Positions 24,065 to 32,725 of a stretch of 64,000 nt of DNA are shown here, piece after piece. Below the pieces are notes generated by a model. It was not told the DNA's origin and searched no databases. It saw only the letters and a list, made by a program, of their open reading frames with translations. The stretch is from Lachnospiraceae bacterium (lineage in GTDB: Bacteria > Bacillota > Clostridia > Lachnospirales > Lachnospiraceae). The translations under genes were made by a program, and so were the position numbers. Location of the stretch: assembly GCA_910576335.1 (NCBI GenBank), contig CAJTIU010000012.1, positions 1-64,000 of the forward strand, in the 5' to 3' direction. Numbering within the stretch: the first letter of the stretch is position 1; every line of letters begins with the position of its first letter.

Positions 24065-25414
24065 CTACCGTAAATCCCGGCTGATTTTGTGCTCGTCATA
24101 AAACAGAAAGATAATCCCGCCTAAAAAGCAGAAGCATGCCGCCGTAAACGCTGCAATGCGGTAACCCGTTCCCGAGGAATCCCCAACTGTGGAAACCGCT
24201 GTAAACAGGAGCATGGAGAGGCTCTGGCCCAGCTTAAATGCAAAAGTCCTTGCGGCATAGAACATCCCCTCACGGTTGCTCCCAGTGCGCTTCGCGTCAC
24301 TCTGGGCAATATCGGCAACCACTGCCTGAGGAAGGATCCCAAAGACCGCCATAGGTAAAGAAGCCGTAACCATAAGGAGCAGACCCTGTACATTTGCAGA
24401 GATTACAGAGATCCTTCCAAGAAAGCCGGTATAGAGATAAGAGAACGAAAAAATCACGAAGGCCGTCAATATCAGCTTTTTCTTGCCGAGTTTCGGCGCC
24501 AGCTTATTGATCGGAATATAAAATACCAGTGACAAAGCGGTCATACCGACAAAATAAAGTGTGGTCATCGTTTCCGGAAGTTTCAGCAGGCTGGTGACGA
24601 AGAACGGAAGACCTGTCTGGAACATGGTAATGGCGATCCAGTACAGAATATCCGACCCGACGAATTTCAGGAATTCCCGATTCCGGAATGTGGAAGCGAG
24701 GGAGGAAAACGCGGTATCCTGTGAGGGAACAGTATCCACATATTCTTTTTCACGGATTGACCAGACCGGCACCTGCATACAGAAAAATGCGATGACAGCC
24801 ATAACCGTGAACGTCGCGCGGATTGCGCCTACACGACCCAATACAGGGATGAAAGCTCCCCAGATTACCGGCGCCAGATAGGCAACTGCGGTTCCGGCAA
24901 TAAAAGTAAAGGAAATGACTGTGGAAATATTCAGGCGTTCCTGCTGGTTGTGCCCTAATTCCGGAATCAGGGCATTATAGGGCGTACAGTAAGCCGTGAT
25001 TGACAGATAGTATACCATTACCATCACGAACAAGAAAATGGCATTGATCCAACTGTTCTGATTGACCGGAGACCAGAATATAAGCACGGTAGACAGAGAA
25101 AGGGGCAGGGCGGCCCATTTTAAAAACGGGATACGCCGGCCATTTTCAGAGGTACAGCGGTCCGACAGGGATGCAATTAAGGGATCTGTGAACGCGTCAA
25201 AAAGCCGTCCGAAGGCGGTAATGCCGCCGATAACCGTAAAGATTCCGAGAATAACCAGTCCCTGGGGAATAAACAGTGTCTGCCCCTGTGCGACAGAGGC
25301 TTCATCCGGCTGATAAAAGTATACGAGCCAGTTAGAAATCAGACCTGACAATAAGGACCATCCGAACTGTCCGGCCGCAAATAGCCATATTTTACCTGTA
25401 GATAGTGATTTCAT
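24065..25414 (-). CDS. GPH-type (MFS) sugar symporter
   Basis: A 449-residue transporter with 12 hydrophobic segments, of the glycoside-pentoside-hexuronide:cation symporter family (MelB-like): FGRLFDAFTDPLIASLSDRC early in the protein and a repeated N/C-domain plan. It uses a cation gradient to import a glycoside; which one is unknown. The ATG at 25414 is preferred because AAGGAGG is six bases upstream; the open frame reaches 25498. It lies 28 bp after the TetR gene. Confidence 0.85.
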   Translation of the reverse strand: MKSLSTGKIWLFAAGQFGWSLLSGLISNWLVYFYQPDEASVAQGQTLFIPQGLVILGIFTVIGGITAFGRLFDAFTDPLIASLSDRCTSENGRRIPFLKWAALPLSLSTVLIFWSPVNQNSWINAIFLFVMVMVYYLSITAYCTPYNALIPELGHNQQERLNISTVISFTFIAGTAVAYLAPVIWGAFIPVLGRVGAIRATFTVMAVIAFFCMQVPVWSIREKEYVDTVPSQDTAFSSLASTFRNREFLKFVGSDILYWIAITMFQTGLPFFVTSLLKLPETMTTLYFVGMTALSLVFYIPINKLAPKLGKKKLILTAFVIFSFSYLYTGFLGRISVISANVQGLLLMVTASLPMAVFGILPQAVVADIAQSDAKRTGSNREGMFYAARTFAFKLGQSLSMLLFTAVSTVGDSSGTGYRIAAFTAACFCFLGGIIFLFYDEHKISRDLR

Positions 25415-25442
25415 ATGCATCCTCCTTGCTGTTTCTTTTCTG

Positions 25443-26108
25443 TTATGATCTTTTTGATTCTTTGCTGTTAAGCCCGTTAAGGAGGAGATCGCCTGCAATC
25501 TCTACCTGTAAGGCCAGGCCGACTCGTTCGTCTGATGAAAGGATGTGTCCATTGCAGGCCAGTTTCTGCATCAGGCTCAGAAGCGTGTGCGTTACGGAAA
25601 AGTATACTTCATCTATGGTGTATGAAAAGGCCAGGCTTTTGTCCTTAAGGCCTTTTTCCAGAGCATTAGTCATATAAGGTTTCAGATTCAGGATATATTC
25701 TTCATATTCTTCCAACCGTTCCTTTGAAATATGATATCTTTGGACAAAGATGTCGAATTCCTGGAGAAATTTTAGAAATAGGAATTCTTCTTGGAAAATC
25801 TTTGTAAAGATCTGGAAAATATATTTTATCTGCCGGATGCCGTTCAGCTTCTGATATGCTTCCTGGGACAGGGAATCCAGATATTTTCCGGCGATCATCT
25901 GCCAGTAGGTAATTCCTGCCGAGATCGCAAGCTCTGCTTTGGTTTCAAAATAACGGTAGATTGTGGCAGGGCCGACGCCGGCTGCTTTGGCAATCTCCTC
26001 CACGGATGTATCTTCAATCCCTTTTTCGCAGAATAGCTTCAGGGCAGTATGGAGTATCTGCTGTGTACGCTGCTCCATCTGCTGTTTCCGAATCTTGGAT
26101 TCGCCCAT
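25443..26108 (-). CDS. TetR family repressor
   Basis: A 221-residue TetR regulator with the helix-turn-helix at residues 13-58 (QQILHTALKLFCEKGIEDTSVEEIAKAAGVGPATIYRYF). The start at 26108 has AGGAG nine bases upstream; the frame is open to 26174. It leads the operon with the symporter and the hydrolase and probably represses it through the perfect operator at 26137-26155. The inducer is unknown. Confidence 0.85.
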   Translation of the reverse strand: MGESKIRKQQMEQRTQQILHTALKLFCEKGIEDTSVEEIAKAAGVGPATIYRYFETKAELAISAGITYWQMIAGKYLDSLSQEAYQKLNGIRQIKYIFQIFTKIFQEEFLFLKFLQEFDIFVQRYHISKERLEEYEEYILNLKPYMTNALEKGLKDKSLAFSYTIDEVYFSVTHTLLSLMQKLACNGHILSSDERVGLALQVEIAGDLLLNGLNSKESKRS

Positions 26109-26136
26109 AAGGAACATCTCCTGTCTTTTTTGTTTT

Positions 26137-26174
26137 GTGATAGTAATACTATCACATTTTGGGGATGATGTCAA
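26137..26174 (-). promoter_or_regulatory. TetR promoter with 19-bp perfect operator
   Basis: On the minus strand TTGACA (26169-26174) and TAGTAT (26146-26151) with a 17-bp spacer. GTGATAGTA-A-TACTATCAC (26137-26155) is a perfect inverted repeat covering the -10. A repressor bound there would block the polymerase, so autoregulation of the operon is very likely. Confidence 0.85.
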
Positions 26175-26218
26175 TATTTACGTCCTTTATGGCGTACACA
26201 TAGAATAAGGAAGTGACT

Positions 26219-26353
26219 GTTCACGGTGCCTTGCACCTTGCTACAAGGCATCTGGCCAATACAATAGCGGTTGCAGGCATCCAGCCCCTCGCCGTCAGGC
26301 GACTTTTCAATGGGCTGGGTACGTTACAGTTTGCGGCAAGCTAGGCCGTGAAC
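26219..26353. repeat. 135-bp dispersed inverted-repeat element
   Basis: Bounded by GTTCACGG at 26219 and CCGTGAAC ending at 26353. Inside, TGCCTTG/CAAGGCA forms a hairpin near the left end. No coding frame. A degenerate copy of its first 40 bp is at 36356-36416. It looks like a palindromic intergenic repeat of this genome. Confidence 0.6.
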
Positions 26354-26397
26354 GGTAATGAGTAATTGTGGCTTAGAAAATGGTCTGTATACTATGC

Positions 26398-26426
26398 TTG
26401 ACATATAAATACTACAGCTGTAAGAT
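26398..26426 (+). promoter_or_regulatory. PBP promoter with BlaI/MecI-like operator
   Basis: TTGACA and TAAGAT with a 17-bp spacer. The spacer and -10 contain ATACTACAGCTGTAAG, with the core TACA-GC-TGTA, which matches the BlaI/MecI operator pattern (TTACA-NN-TGTAA). No blaI or blaR1 gene is in the window, so the repressor would have to act from elsewhere. Confidence 0.65.
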
Positions 26427-26494
26427 ATAAGGCATAACGGAACGAAAGGAAGCTTTCAGGTTGTTCGTGTGAACTGGTTATAAAGGAGGAAAGT

Positions 26495-28648
26495 ATGAAG
26501 GGGAAGAGCAGGCACAAACATAAGAAATCCCGTAGAATGTTTTTGCAGACCGTAGCGGCCGGGTTGACGTTTGTTGTAATAGGGGCTGCAGTCTTTGCGG
26601 CCGTATATTTTTTTAGGAAAGGAAACAGGGAGACTCCAGAGGAGCTGCTAGTCCGATATATGGGGCTGATAGAGCAGAAGGATTATGGGGAAATGTACCG
26701 GATGACAGATTCGCAGAATTCTGCATATACGGATCAGGAAGCCTTTATCCGGCGGAATTCTGCCATTTATGAGGGGATTGAGGCTGAAAATATCCGGATT
26801 GAAATCCTGGAAAATGATAAGGGCCGGCGTTCCGTGACGTACCAGATGAGTCTTGATACGGCTGCGGGCAGCATCCATTTTGAAAATGAAATGCATTTTT
26901 CGGATTCAGAGGACGGATATAAGATCCTCTGGCACGATGGCCTGATTTTCCCGGAGTTGGAATCTTCGGACAAAGTGCGGATCACTCCGGTTCCTGCGGC
27001 GCGTGGAAAGATATTTGACCGAAATGGCCGGATGCTTGCCGGACCGGGAACCGCGTGCTCAGTGGGCATCGTACCGGGGAAGCTAGAAAATCAGGAAAGT
27101 GCTGTGCGGCAGCTGTCTGAACTTCTAGACACGGACTCGGCGACCATTAAGAAGCAGCTTGGTGCTGCATGGGTTAAGGAGGATTCCTTTGTCCCCATCA
27201 AAACAATTCCAAAGGTCAGTGAGCTTGACCTGATGGCGATTGAGCCGGATGAGAAAATGCTTCAGGAAAAGGCGCGGCAGGATGCGCTGCTTACTGTCCC
27301 GGGCGTCATGATCATGGATACGGAGGTGCGGACATATCCGTTTGGCCCTGCCGCCGGGCATCTGACAGGCTATGTGGGAAATGTGACTGCCGAGGATCTG
27401 GAGGAGCATGAGGGAGAGGGCTACAATGAAAACAGCGTGATCGGCCGAAGCGGTTTGGAAGGTCTGTTTGAAACGGAATTGAAGGGCAGGGACGGATGCA
27501 GAATTTATATAGAAGGCAAGAACGGCAGTCGGAAATCCGTACTGGCAAATTTACCGGTGGAACATGGACAGGATATTACTCTGACCATCGATGCACGGCT
27601 TCAGGACATCCTGTACCGGCAGTTTCAGGAGGATCCGGGCTGCTCTGTCGCCATGAACCCGTATACGGGGGATGTGCTGGCCCTGGTCAGTACGCCCTCC
27701 TTTGACAGCAATGACTTTATTTTGGGATTGTCGGATGCGCAGTGGAATTCTCTCAATGAGGAGAAACGGAAACCGCTCCTGAACCGTTTCCGGCAGGCAT
27801 GGTGCCCTGGCTCCACGCTCAAGCCTGTCATTGCGGCTGTCGGTTTGAAAACAGGCATGGTGGATCCGCAGGAGGATTTCGGAAATGTGGGGCTGAGCTG
27901 GCAGAAGGACACTTCCTGGGGGGACTATTTTGTGACGACGCTCCATGCATATGAGCCGGTGACAATGGAAAATGCGCTGATCTATTCGGACAACATATAT
28001 TTTGCCAAGGCTGCCTTGAAGATCGGCGCCCGGACATTAGAAAATTCCCTAAGGGAGATGGGATTTGAGGAGGAATTGCCGTTTGAAATCGTGATGTCTG
28101 TCTCACAGTATTCCAATACGGAGCATATTGAGGGCGAGATCCAGCTTGCGGACAGCGGTTACGGGCAGGGACAGATTCTGATTAATCCGCTTCATCTAGC
28201 TAGTCTGTATACTGCTTTTTGCAATGAAGGAAATGCGGTGAAGCCATATCTGGTGCGTGGAAATGAGAGCAGTGGGGGCGATGAAGCTGATGGAAAGAAT
28301 TCCGGGGCAGAGTTCTGGCTGCAGGGACTCTTTCCGGCGGATATCGCGGCGCAGGTTCTGGAGGGGATGAAAAAGGTGGTGAATAACCCGGAAGGAACAG
28401 GCTATGCGGCGCATCGGGAAGACATCGTGCTGGCCGGGAAAACCGGAACCGCCGAGATTAAGGCATCCGTGGCGGATACAGAAGGGACAGAGATCGGGTG
28501 GTTTGCGGTATTTACTGCTGAAAAGGATGTAAGAATCCCTCTTCTGATTGTAAGCATGGTGGAAAATGTGAAAGAGATTGGAGGCAGCGGGTATGTAGTA
28601 AATAAGGACAAGAATGTGCTGGAAGAGTATCTGGGGAGTGGACAGTAG
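26495..28648 (+). CDS. MecA-like class B penicillin-binding protein
   Basis: A 717-residue peptidoglycan transpeptidase anchored by one N-terminal helix (about 20-42). Residues 50-150 are an NTF2-like MecA_N domain, 165-370 the PBP dimer domain (RGKIFDRNGRML), and 380-710 the transpeptidase: S-T-L-K near 440 (nucleophile Ser), S-D-N near 495, K-T-G near 648. The MecA_N domain links it to low-affinity, beta-lactam-tolerant PBPs; whether it confers resistance is inference. RBS AAAGGAGG. The promoter has a BlaI-like box. Confidence 0.85.
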   Translation: MKGKSRHKHKKSRRMFLQTVAAGLTFVVIGAAVFAAVYFFRKGNRETPEELLVRYMGLIEQKDYGEMYRMTDSQNSAYTDQEAFIRRNSAIYEGIEAENIRIEILENDKGRRSVTYQMSLDTAAGSIHFENEMHFSDSEDGYKILWHDGLIFPELESSDKVRITPVPAARGKIFDRNGRMLAGPGTACSVGIVPGKLENQESAVRQLSELLDTDSATIKKQLGAAWVKEDSFVPIKTIPKVSELDLMAIEPDEKMLQEKARQDALLTVPGVMIMDTEVRTYPFGPAAGHLTGYVGNVTAEDLEEHEGEGYNENSVIGRSGLEGLFETELKGRDGCRIYIEGKNGSRKSVLANLPVEHGQDITLTIDARLQDILYRQFQEDPGCSVAMNPYTGDVLALVSTPSFDSNDFILGLSDAQWNSLNEEKRKPLLNRFRQAWCPGSTLKPVIAAVGLKTGMVDPQEDFGNVGLSWQKDTSWGDYFVTTLHAYEPVTMENALIYSDNIYFAKAALKIGARTLENSLREMGFEEELPFEIVMSVSQYSNTEHIEGEIQLADSGYGQGQILINPLHLASLYTAFCNEGNAVKPYLVRGNESSGGDEADGKNSGAEFWLQGLFPADIAAQVLEGMKKVVNNPEGTGYAAHREDIVLAGKTGTAEIKASVADTEGTEIGWFAVFTAEKDVRIPLLIVSMVENVKEIGGSGYVVNKDKNVLEEYLGSGQ

Positions 28649-28824
28649 CTAATTTTATATTGCGGTACCACTGTCTGGCCGGTAATCCGCAGCAAAGACA
28701 GAAAGAAGAGAAGCCGCAGGGTTGCCTTAGAAGATTCTGAAAATAGTATATCTTATGTTCCTGTATTTATGGATCAAGTTTCTTTCTGGTTGACTTTTTG
28801 GCGAAAAAGTGGAATGCTGCTCGA

Positions 28825-28853
28825 TTGATAGGAAATCCTCTATTTATTATAAT
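28825..28853 (+). promoter_or_regulatory. promoter of the XRE/ABC cluster
   Basis: TTGATA and TATAAT with a 17-bp spacer, 43 bases upstream of the ATG at 28897. The 28649-28824 stretch holds no other signal that I can identify. Confidence 0.7.
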
Positions 28854-28896
28854 GAAGAAAAGATGTAATACAAGAGATGATAAGGAGAACAATAAC

Positions 28897-30012
28897 ATGG
28901 ACAGACTAAAATTATCGGATAATATTATCCGGCTCAGACATGAGCGGAAGATTACGCAGGAGGAACTGGCGAATTTCCTGGGAGTGACCAAGGCGTCCGT
29001 ATCTAAGTGGGAGAATGCCCAGAGTACGCCGGATCTGATGCTTCTGCTCCAGATTTCCGCATTTTTTGACATGACGATAGATGAGCTGATCGGGTATAAA
29101 GCCCAGCTCTCCAGAGAACAGATCCGCCGTTTCTATGGGGAGCTCGTGGGAGATTTTGCGAAGCGGCCTTTTCACGATGCAATAGAAAAAACCCGTAACC
29201 TGGCCCGGCGGTACTATTCCTGCCATCCTTTCCTTCTCCAGCTTATTGTATTGTACTGGAACCATTATATGCTGGCAGAGTCAAAAGAGGAACAGGCGAA
29301 GCTTTTGGAGGAGGCAGTCTCGTGGTGCGACCATATCTTAGAGAACTGCAGCGACGTAGGCGTGTGCAGTGATGCCTTGGTTTTGAAAGCAGGCTTAAGC
29401 CTCCAACTGGGGAAAGCAAAAGAAACGATTGCTATGCTGGAGCCGATGTCAGACCCTACACGCCTTGCAGGGCAGGATGGGGCGCTGTTGGTTCAGGCTT
29501 ACCAGATGGAAGGAGAACCTGAGAAAGCCAGAGGCTATATCCAGGCAAGAGAATATCTGGATCTGCTGAATCTGGTGAGTGATGCCATGATATCCCTGGC
29601 TTTATATCAGGATGATTTCAAGAGGTGTCAGGAGACCATATACAGAATTGGAAATGTAATAGAACAATACCGGCTGGAACGGCTTCATCCTAATATGGCG
29701 GCGCAGTTCCATTACCAGACAGCGGTAGTGTATGCTTTGAACGGGGAGGAAGAAGGGGCGCTTAAGGCCATCCGGTCTTTTCAAAAATGTGTTGACAGAC
29801 TTTTATGTGCAGAAAAGATGACGCTCCATGGGGATGAATACTTTGACCAGTTAGACACATGGATCGAAACCCTTCCGTTGGGAGATATGGCACCCCGGAG
29901 CAGGAAATTCATTTTCCAGAATCTGCAGGCGGCATTCGGTCATCCGGCCTTTGAGGGAATCAAAGAGAACCCCGATTTTCAAAGGATACTGCAACATTTT
30001 ACAAGTAATTGA
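28897..30012 (+). CDS. XRE regulator with TPR-like sensor region
   Basis: A 371-residue regulator. Residues 6-62 are a Cro/CI helix-turn-helix (NIIRLRHERKITQEELANFLG, TKASVSKWE, PDLMLLLQI); residues about 80-370 are helical repeats of the TPR type (AIEKTRNLARRYY, ALVLKAGLSLQLGKAKETIAML). Such proteins often sense a peptide or protein partner. TAAGGAG lies ten bases upstream of the ATG at 28897; the frame opens at 28798. It precedes two ABC transporters it may control. Confidence 0.8.
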   Translation: MDRLKLSDNIIRLRHERKITQEELANFLGVTKASVSKWENAQSTPDLMLLLQISAFFDMTIDELIGYKAQLSREQIRRFYGELVGDFAKRPFHDAIEKTRNLARRYYSCHPFLLQLIVLYWNHYMLAESKEEQAKLLEEAVSWCDHILENCSDVGVCSDALVLKAGLSLQLGKAKETIAMLEPMSDPTRLAGQDGALLVQAYQMEGEPEKARGYIQAREYLDLLNLVSDAMISLALYQDDFKRCQETIYRIGNVIEQYRLERLHPNMAAQFHYQTAVVYALNGEEEGALKAIRSFQKCVDRLLCAEKMTLHGDEYFDQLDTWIETLPLGDMAPRSRKFIFQNLQAAFGHPAFEGIKENPDFQRILQHFTSN

Positions 30013-30121
30013 GAGGAGGAAGACAAATGCGAAGCATTTTTTGGATGCCTTCCGACGAATTGCCGCCGTACGAAGGTGCGGGGGCTCTGCCATGAGAGAG
30101 ATACCATAAAAGGAGGAGAAA

Positions 30122-30328
30122 ATGATGCCTGATATAAATGAAATGTTACCTTTTTTAATTCCGCTGGCGATTGTGGAGGTTGCGTTGCTGATTTATACGT
30201 TCCACCATATTTTGACACATCAAACATACAAGCACGGCAACCGGGCCTTATGGATTGTGATTACATTAATCGGGATGCAGTTTATCGGACCAATCCTTTA
30301 TTTTCTGATTGGAAGGGAGGAGAGCTGA
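30122..30328 (+). CDS. PLDc_N small membrane protein
   Basis: A 68-residue protein with two helices (LPFLIPLAIVEVALLIYTF and ALWIVITLIGMQFIGPILYFLIG), the phospholipase D nuclease N-terminal (PLDc_N) fold common in small membrane proteins beside transporters. It is followed directly by an ABC ATPase and permease, the order of B. subtilis yxlE-yxlF-yxlG. AAAGGAGGAG precedes the ATG. Confidence 0.75.
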   Translation: MMPDINEMLPFLIPLAIVEVALLIYTFHHILTHQTYKHGNRALWIVITLIGMQFIGPILYFLIGREES

Positions 30329-30329
30329 T

Positions 30330-31226
30330 ATGAAAATGCTATCCCTTTCCCATGTGGCAAAGAACTTCGGAGAAAAACAGGTGCTCCGTGATGTCAGTTT
30401 CTCCGTTCCGGAGCATACCGTATTTGGCTTTGTGGGACAAAACGGCGCCGGAAAGACCACGGCCATGAAGATGATTCTAGGGCTTCTACCCGTAAACAGC
30501 GGAGAGATTACCGTGGATGGAATGCCGGTCCGCTACGGAAATACACCAACAAACCGGTTTATCGGTTATCTGCCTGATGTGCCGGAATTCTACCCGTATA
30601 TGACCCCGTCAGAATATCTGCGTTTTTGCGGTGAGATCTCTGGCATGCCGGCAAAAGAGACCAAAAGCCGCTGTGAAGAGCTGCTGCGTCTGGTGGGGCT
30701 GGAAAAAGAGAAGCACCGGATCAAAGGATTCTCCAGGGGGATGAAGCAGCGCCTTGGAGTTGCGCAGGCTCTGTTTGGCCGGCCTAAGCTGTTGATCTGC
30801 GACGAGCCGACTTCGGCCCTTGACCCGGCCGGCAGGAAGGAATTATTGGACATTCTGACAGCAGCAAAGGAGGAGACGACGGTACTGTTCTCCACCCATA
30901 TTCTGTCGGACGTGGAGCATATCTGTGATGAGATGGCGTTTCTGCACGAGGGGAAGATTGCCCTTAAGGGCTCTCTTGATGAGGTACGTAAGCTTAAGAA
31001 AGCTTCGGCGGTGACGGTGGAAATGGAGTATCCGGAAGACACAAAAGCTTTGCGGCAGGCGTTTCCGTTTCTTAAGGCTGCAGGAAAGAACAGCCTTCTC
31101 TTAGAGGAAGCAGAGAGGCTTCCAGAGCTTCTGCATTGGATTGCGGACAGGAGGTATCCGGTTATGCGTATCGAACGGCAGGAGGCGGATCTGGAAGACC
31201 TGTTTATGGAGGTGGTAGGCAAATGA
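30330..31226 (+). CDS. ABC transporter ATPase (YxlF-like)
   Basis: A 298-residue ATP-binding subunit: Walker A GQNGAGKTT, signature FSRGMKQRLGVAQAL, Walker B LLICDEPTSALD, switch His in STHILSD, and an 80-residue C-terminal extension. The ATG at 30330 overlaps nothing and follows the small PLDc_N gene by two bases; GGAAGGGAGGAG provides the ribosome site. It overlaps the permease by four bases. Part of a yxlEFG-like unit. Confidence 0.85.
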   Translation: MKMLSLSHVAKNFGEKQVLRDVSFSVPEHTVFGFVGQNGAGKTTAMKMILGLLPVNSGEITVDGMPVRYGNTPTNRFIGYLPDVPEFYPYMTPSEYLRFCGEISGMPAKETKSRCEELLRLVGLEKEKHRIKGFSRGMKQRLGVAQALFGRPKLLICDEPTSALDPAGRKELLDILTAAKEETTVLFSTHILSDVEHICDEMAFLHEGKIALKGSLDEVRKLKKASAVTVEMEYPEDTKALRQAFPFLKAAGKNSLLLEEAERLPELLHWIADRRYPVMRIERQEADLEDLFMEVVGK

Positions 31227-31984
31227 ATGCATTTCTGAAAAAAGAATGGATGGAATGGAATCGGACCGGGCGGTCGTGGATTCTGATGCTGGTTTTCGTA
31301 TTATTTGGGATTATGAATCCTGCCCTGGCGAAGCTTACACCCTGGCTTATGGAAGCCTTATCGGATTCTCTGGCGGATACGGGGCTTGTGACGACAGCCG
31401 TTCAAGTGGATGCCATGACCTCTTGGGCGCAGTTTTATAAAAATATCCCAATAGGGTTGATCATTTTCATCCTGATCGTCAGCGGGAATTTTACCGCAGA
31501 GTACGAGAAAGGCACGCTGATTCCTGTCATAACCAAAGGACTGTCACGCTGGAGTGTCCTGGCAGCGAAGGCGGTATTCTTATATGGCTCCTGGACGGTA
31601 CTGTATGCGGTCTGTTTTGGGATTACTTATGGTTACAACGCATATTTCTGGGACAACGGAATTGCCGGGAACCTGTTCTTTGCCGCTGCCTATACATGGG
31701 TGTTTGGCATATGGACAGTCGCGCTGCTGATCTTCTTTTCCGCAGTGTCAAAAAGCAGTTCCCAGGTACTTTTAGGAACCGGCGGGGCGGCGCTAGGCGT
31801 TTATCTTCTTTCTGTATTCCCGAAGCTTGACGCCTTTCTTCCGGCAAGGCTGCTGAGGGGGCTGGATCTTTTACAAAGGGCCAAAAGCCCGGGGGATTAT
31901 CATGCCAACATAGCGGCGGCAGGGCTGATGGTTTTGCTGTGTATGGTATTATCTGTCGGTTGTTTCGACCGGAAACAGTTGTAG
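31223..31984 (+). CDS. ABC-2 permease (YxlG-like)
   Basis: A 253-residue membrane protein with six hydrophobic segments, starting MNAFLKKEWMEWNRTGRSW and using an ATGA overlap with the ATPase. Typical ABC-2 pattern: a cytoplasmic start, then NFTAEYEKGTLIPVITKGLSR between helices 2 and 3. It forms the channel of the transporter with the ATPase upstream. Substrate unknown. Confidence 0.8.
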   Translation: MNAFLKKEWMEWNRTGRSWILMLVFVLFGIMNPALAKLTPWLMEALSDSLADTGLVTTAVQVDAMTSWAQFYKNIPIGLIIFILIVSGNFTAEYEKGTLIPVITKGLSRWSVLAAKAVFLYGSWTVLYAVCFGITYGYNAYFWDNGIAGNLFFAAAYTWVFGIWTVALLIFFSAVSKSSSQVLLGTGGAALGVYLLSVFPKLDAFLPARLLRGLDLLQRAKSPGDYHANIAAAGLMVLLCMVLSVGCFDRKQL

Positions 31985-31999
31985 AATGGGAGGAAAGTT

Positions 32000-32725
32000 A
32001 TGCTTATCATCAATCATTTGACGAAACATTATAAGGGAAGCAGTAAGGGAATCTCGGATCTAAGCCTTCATGTGAGACCGGGGGATATCTATGCATTTAT
32101 TGGACACAACGGAGCCGGAAAGACAACTACGTTAAAGTGCATTGCCGGTATTCACGATTATGAAACCGGTGAGATCCGGATCGGAGGGAGGAACCTTCGT
32201 GAGAATCCCCTTGCCTGCAAACAGGTGACGGCTTATATTCCGGATAATCCGGATCTGTATGAGTATCTGACAGGTATCCAGTATCTGAACTTTATTGCCG
32301 ATATTTTCAAAGTTTCAGCAGAAGGCAGGAAGGAACGGATTAAAAAATACGGGGATGAATTTGAGATAACGGCGTCCCTTGGGGATCTGATTTCCTCTTA
32401 TTCCCATGGCATGAAACAGAAGCTTGCAATCATATCTGCGATGCTGCATGAACCAAAGCTGCTGATTCTGGATGAGCCTTTTGTCGGGCTTGACCCGAAA
32501 GCAGCCGTTGTCCTAAAAGGTATGATGAGGAAACTTTGTGACAGCGGGGGCGCCATATTCTTCTCTACCCACGTGCTGGAGGTGGCCGAAAAGCTCTGCA
32601 ACAAGGTAGCGATGGTCAAAGACGGGCGTCTGATTGCCTCCGGCAGTATGGAGGAGGTTGTGGAGCAGGGCAGAACCCTGGAGTCTATTTTTATGGAGGT
32701 GGTAAATGATGTCGGCACAGATTAG
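32000..32725 (+). CDS. ABC transporter ATPase (second pair)
   Basis: A 241-residue ATP-binding subunit: Walker A GHNGAGKTT, signature YSHGMKQKLAIISAM, Walker B LLILDEPFVGLD, switch His in STHVLEVAEK. GGGAGGAAAG precedes the ATG. It overlaps the next gene by 20 bases and belongs with the large permease there. The pair resembles the ATPase/large permease pair at 9380-11447. Confidence 0.85.
   Translation: MLIINHLTKHYKGSSKGISDLSLHVRPGDIYAFIGHNGAGKTTTLKCIAGIHDYETGEIRIGGRNLRENPLACKQVTAYIPDNPDLYEYLTGIQYLNFIADIFKVSAEGRKERIKKYGDEFEITASLGDLISSYSHGMKQKLAIISAMLHEPKLLILDEPFVGLDPKAAVVLKGMMRKLCDSGGAIFFSTHVLEVAEKLCNKVAMVKDGRLIASGSMEEVVEQGRTLESIFMEVVNDVGTD

Noticed and set aside
26219-26353. Possible CRISPR-like repeat
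   Set aside because: There is only one copy here and one decayed copy 10 kb away; no regular repeat-spacer pattern is present.
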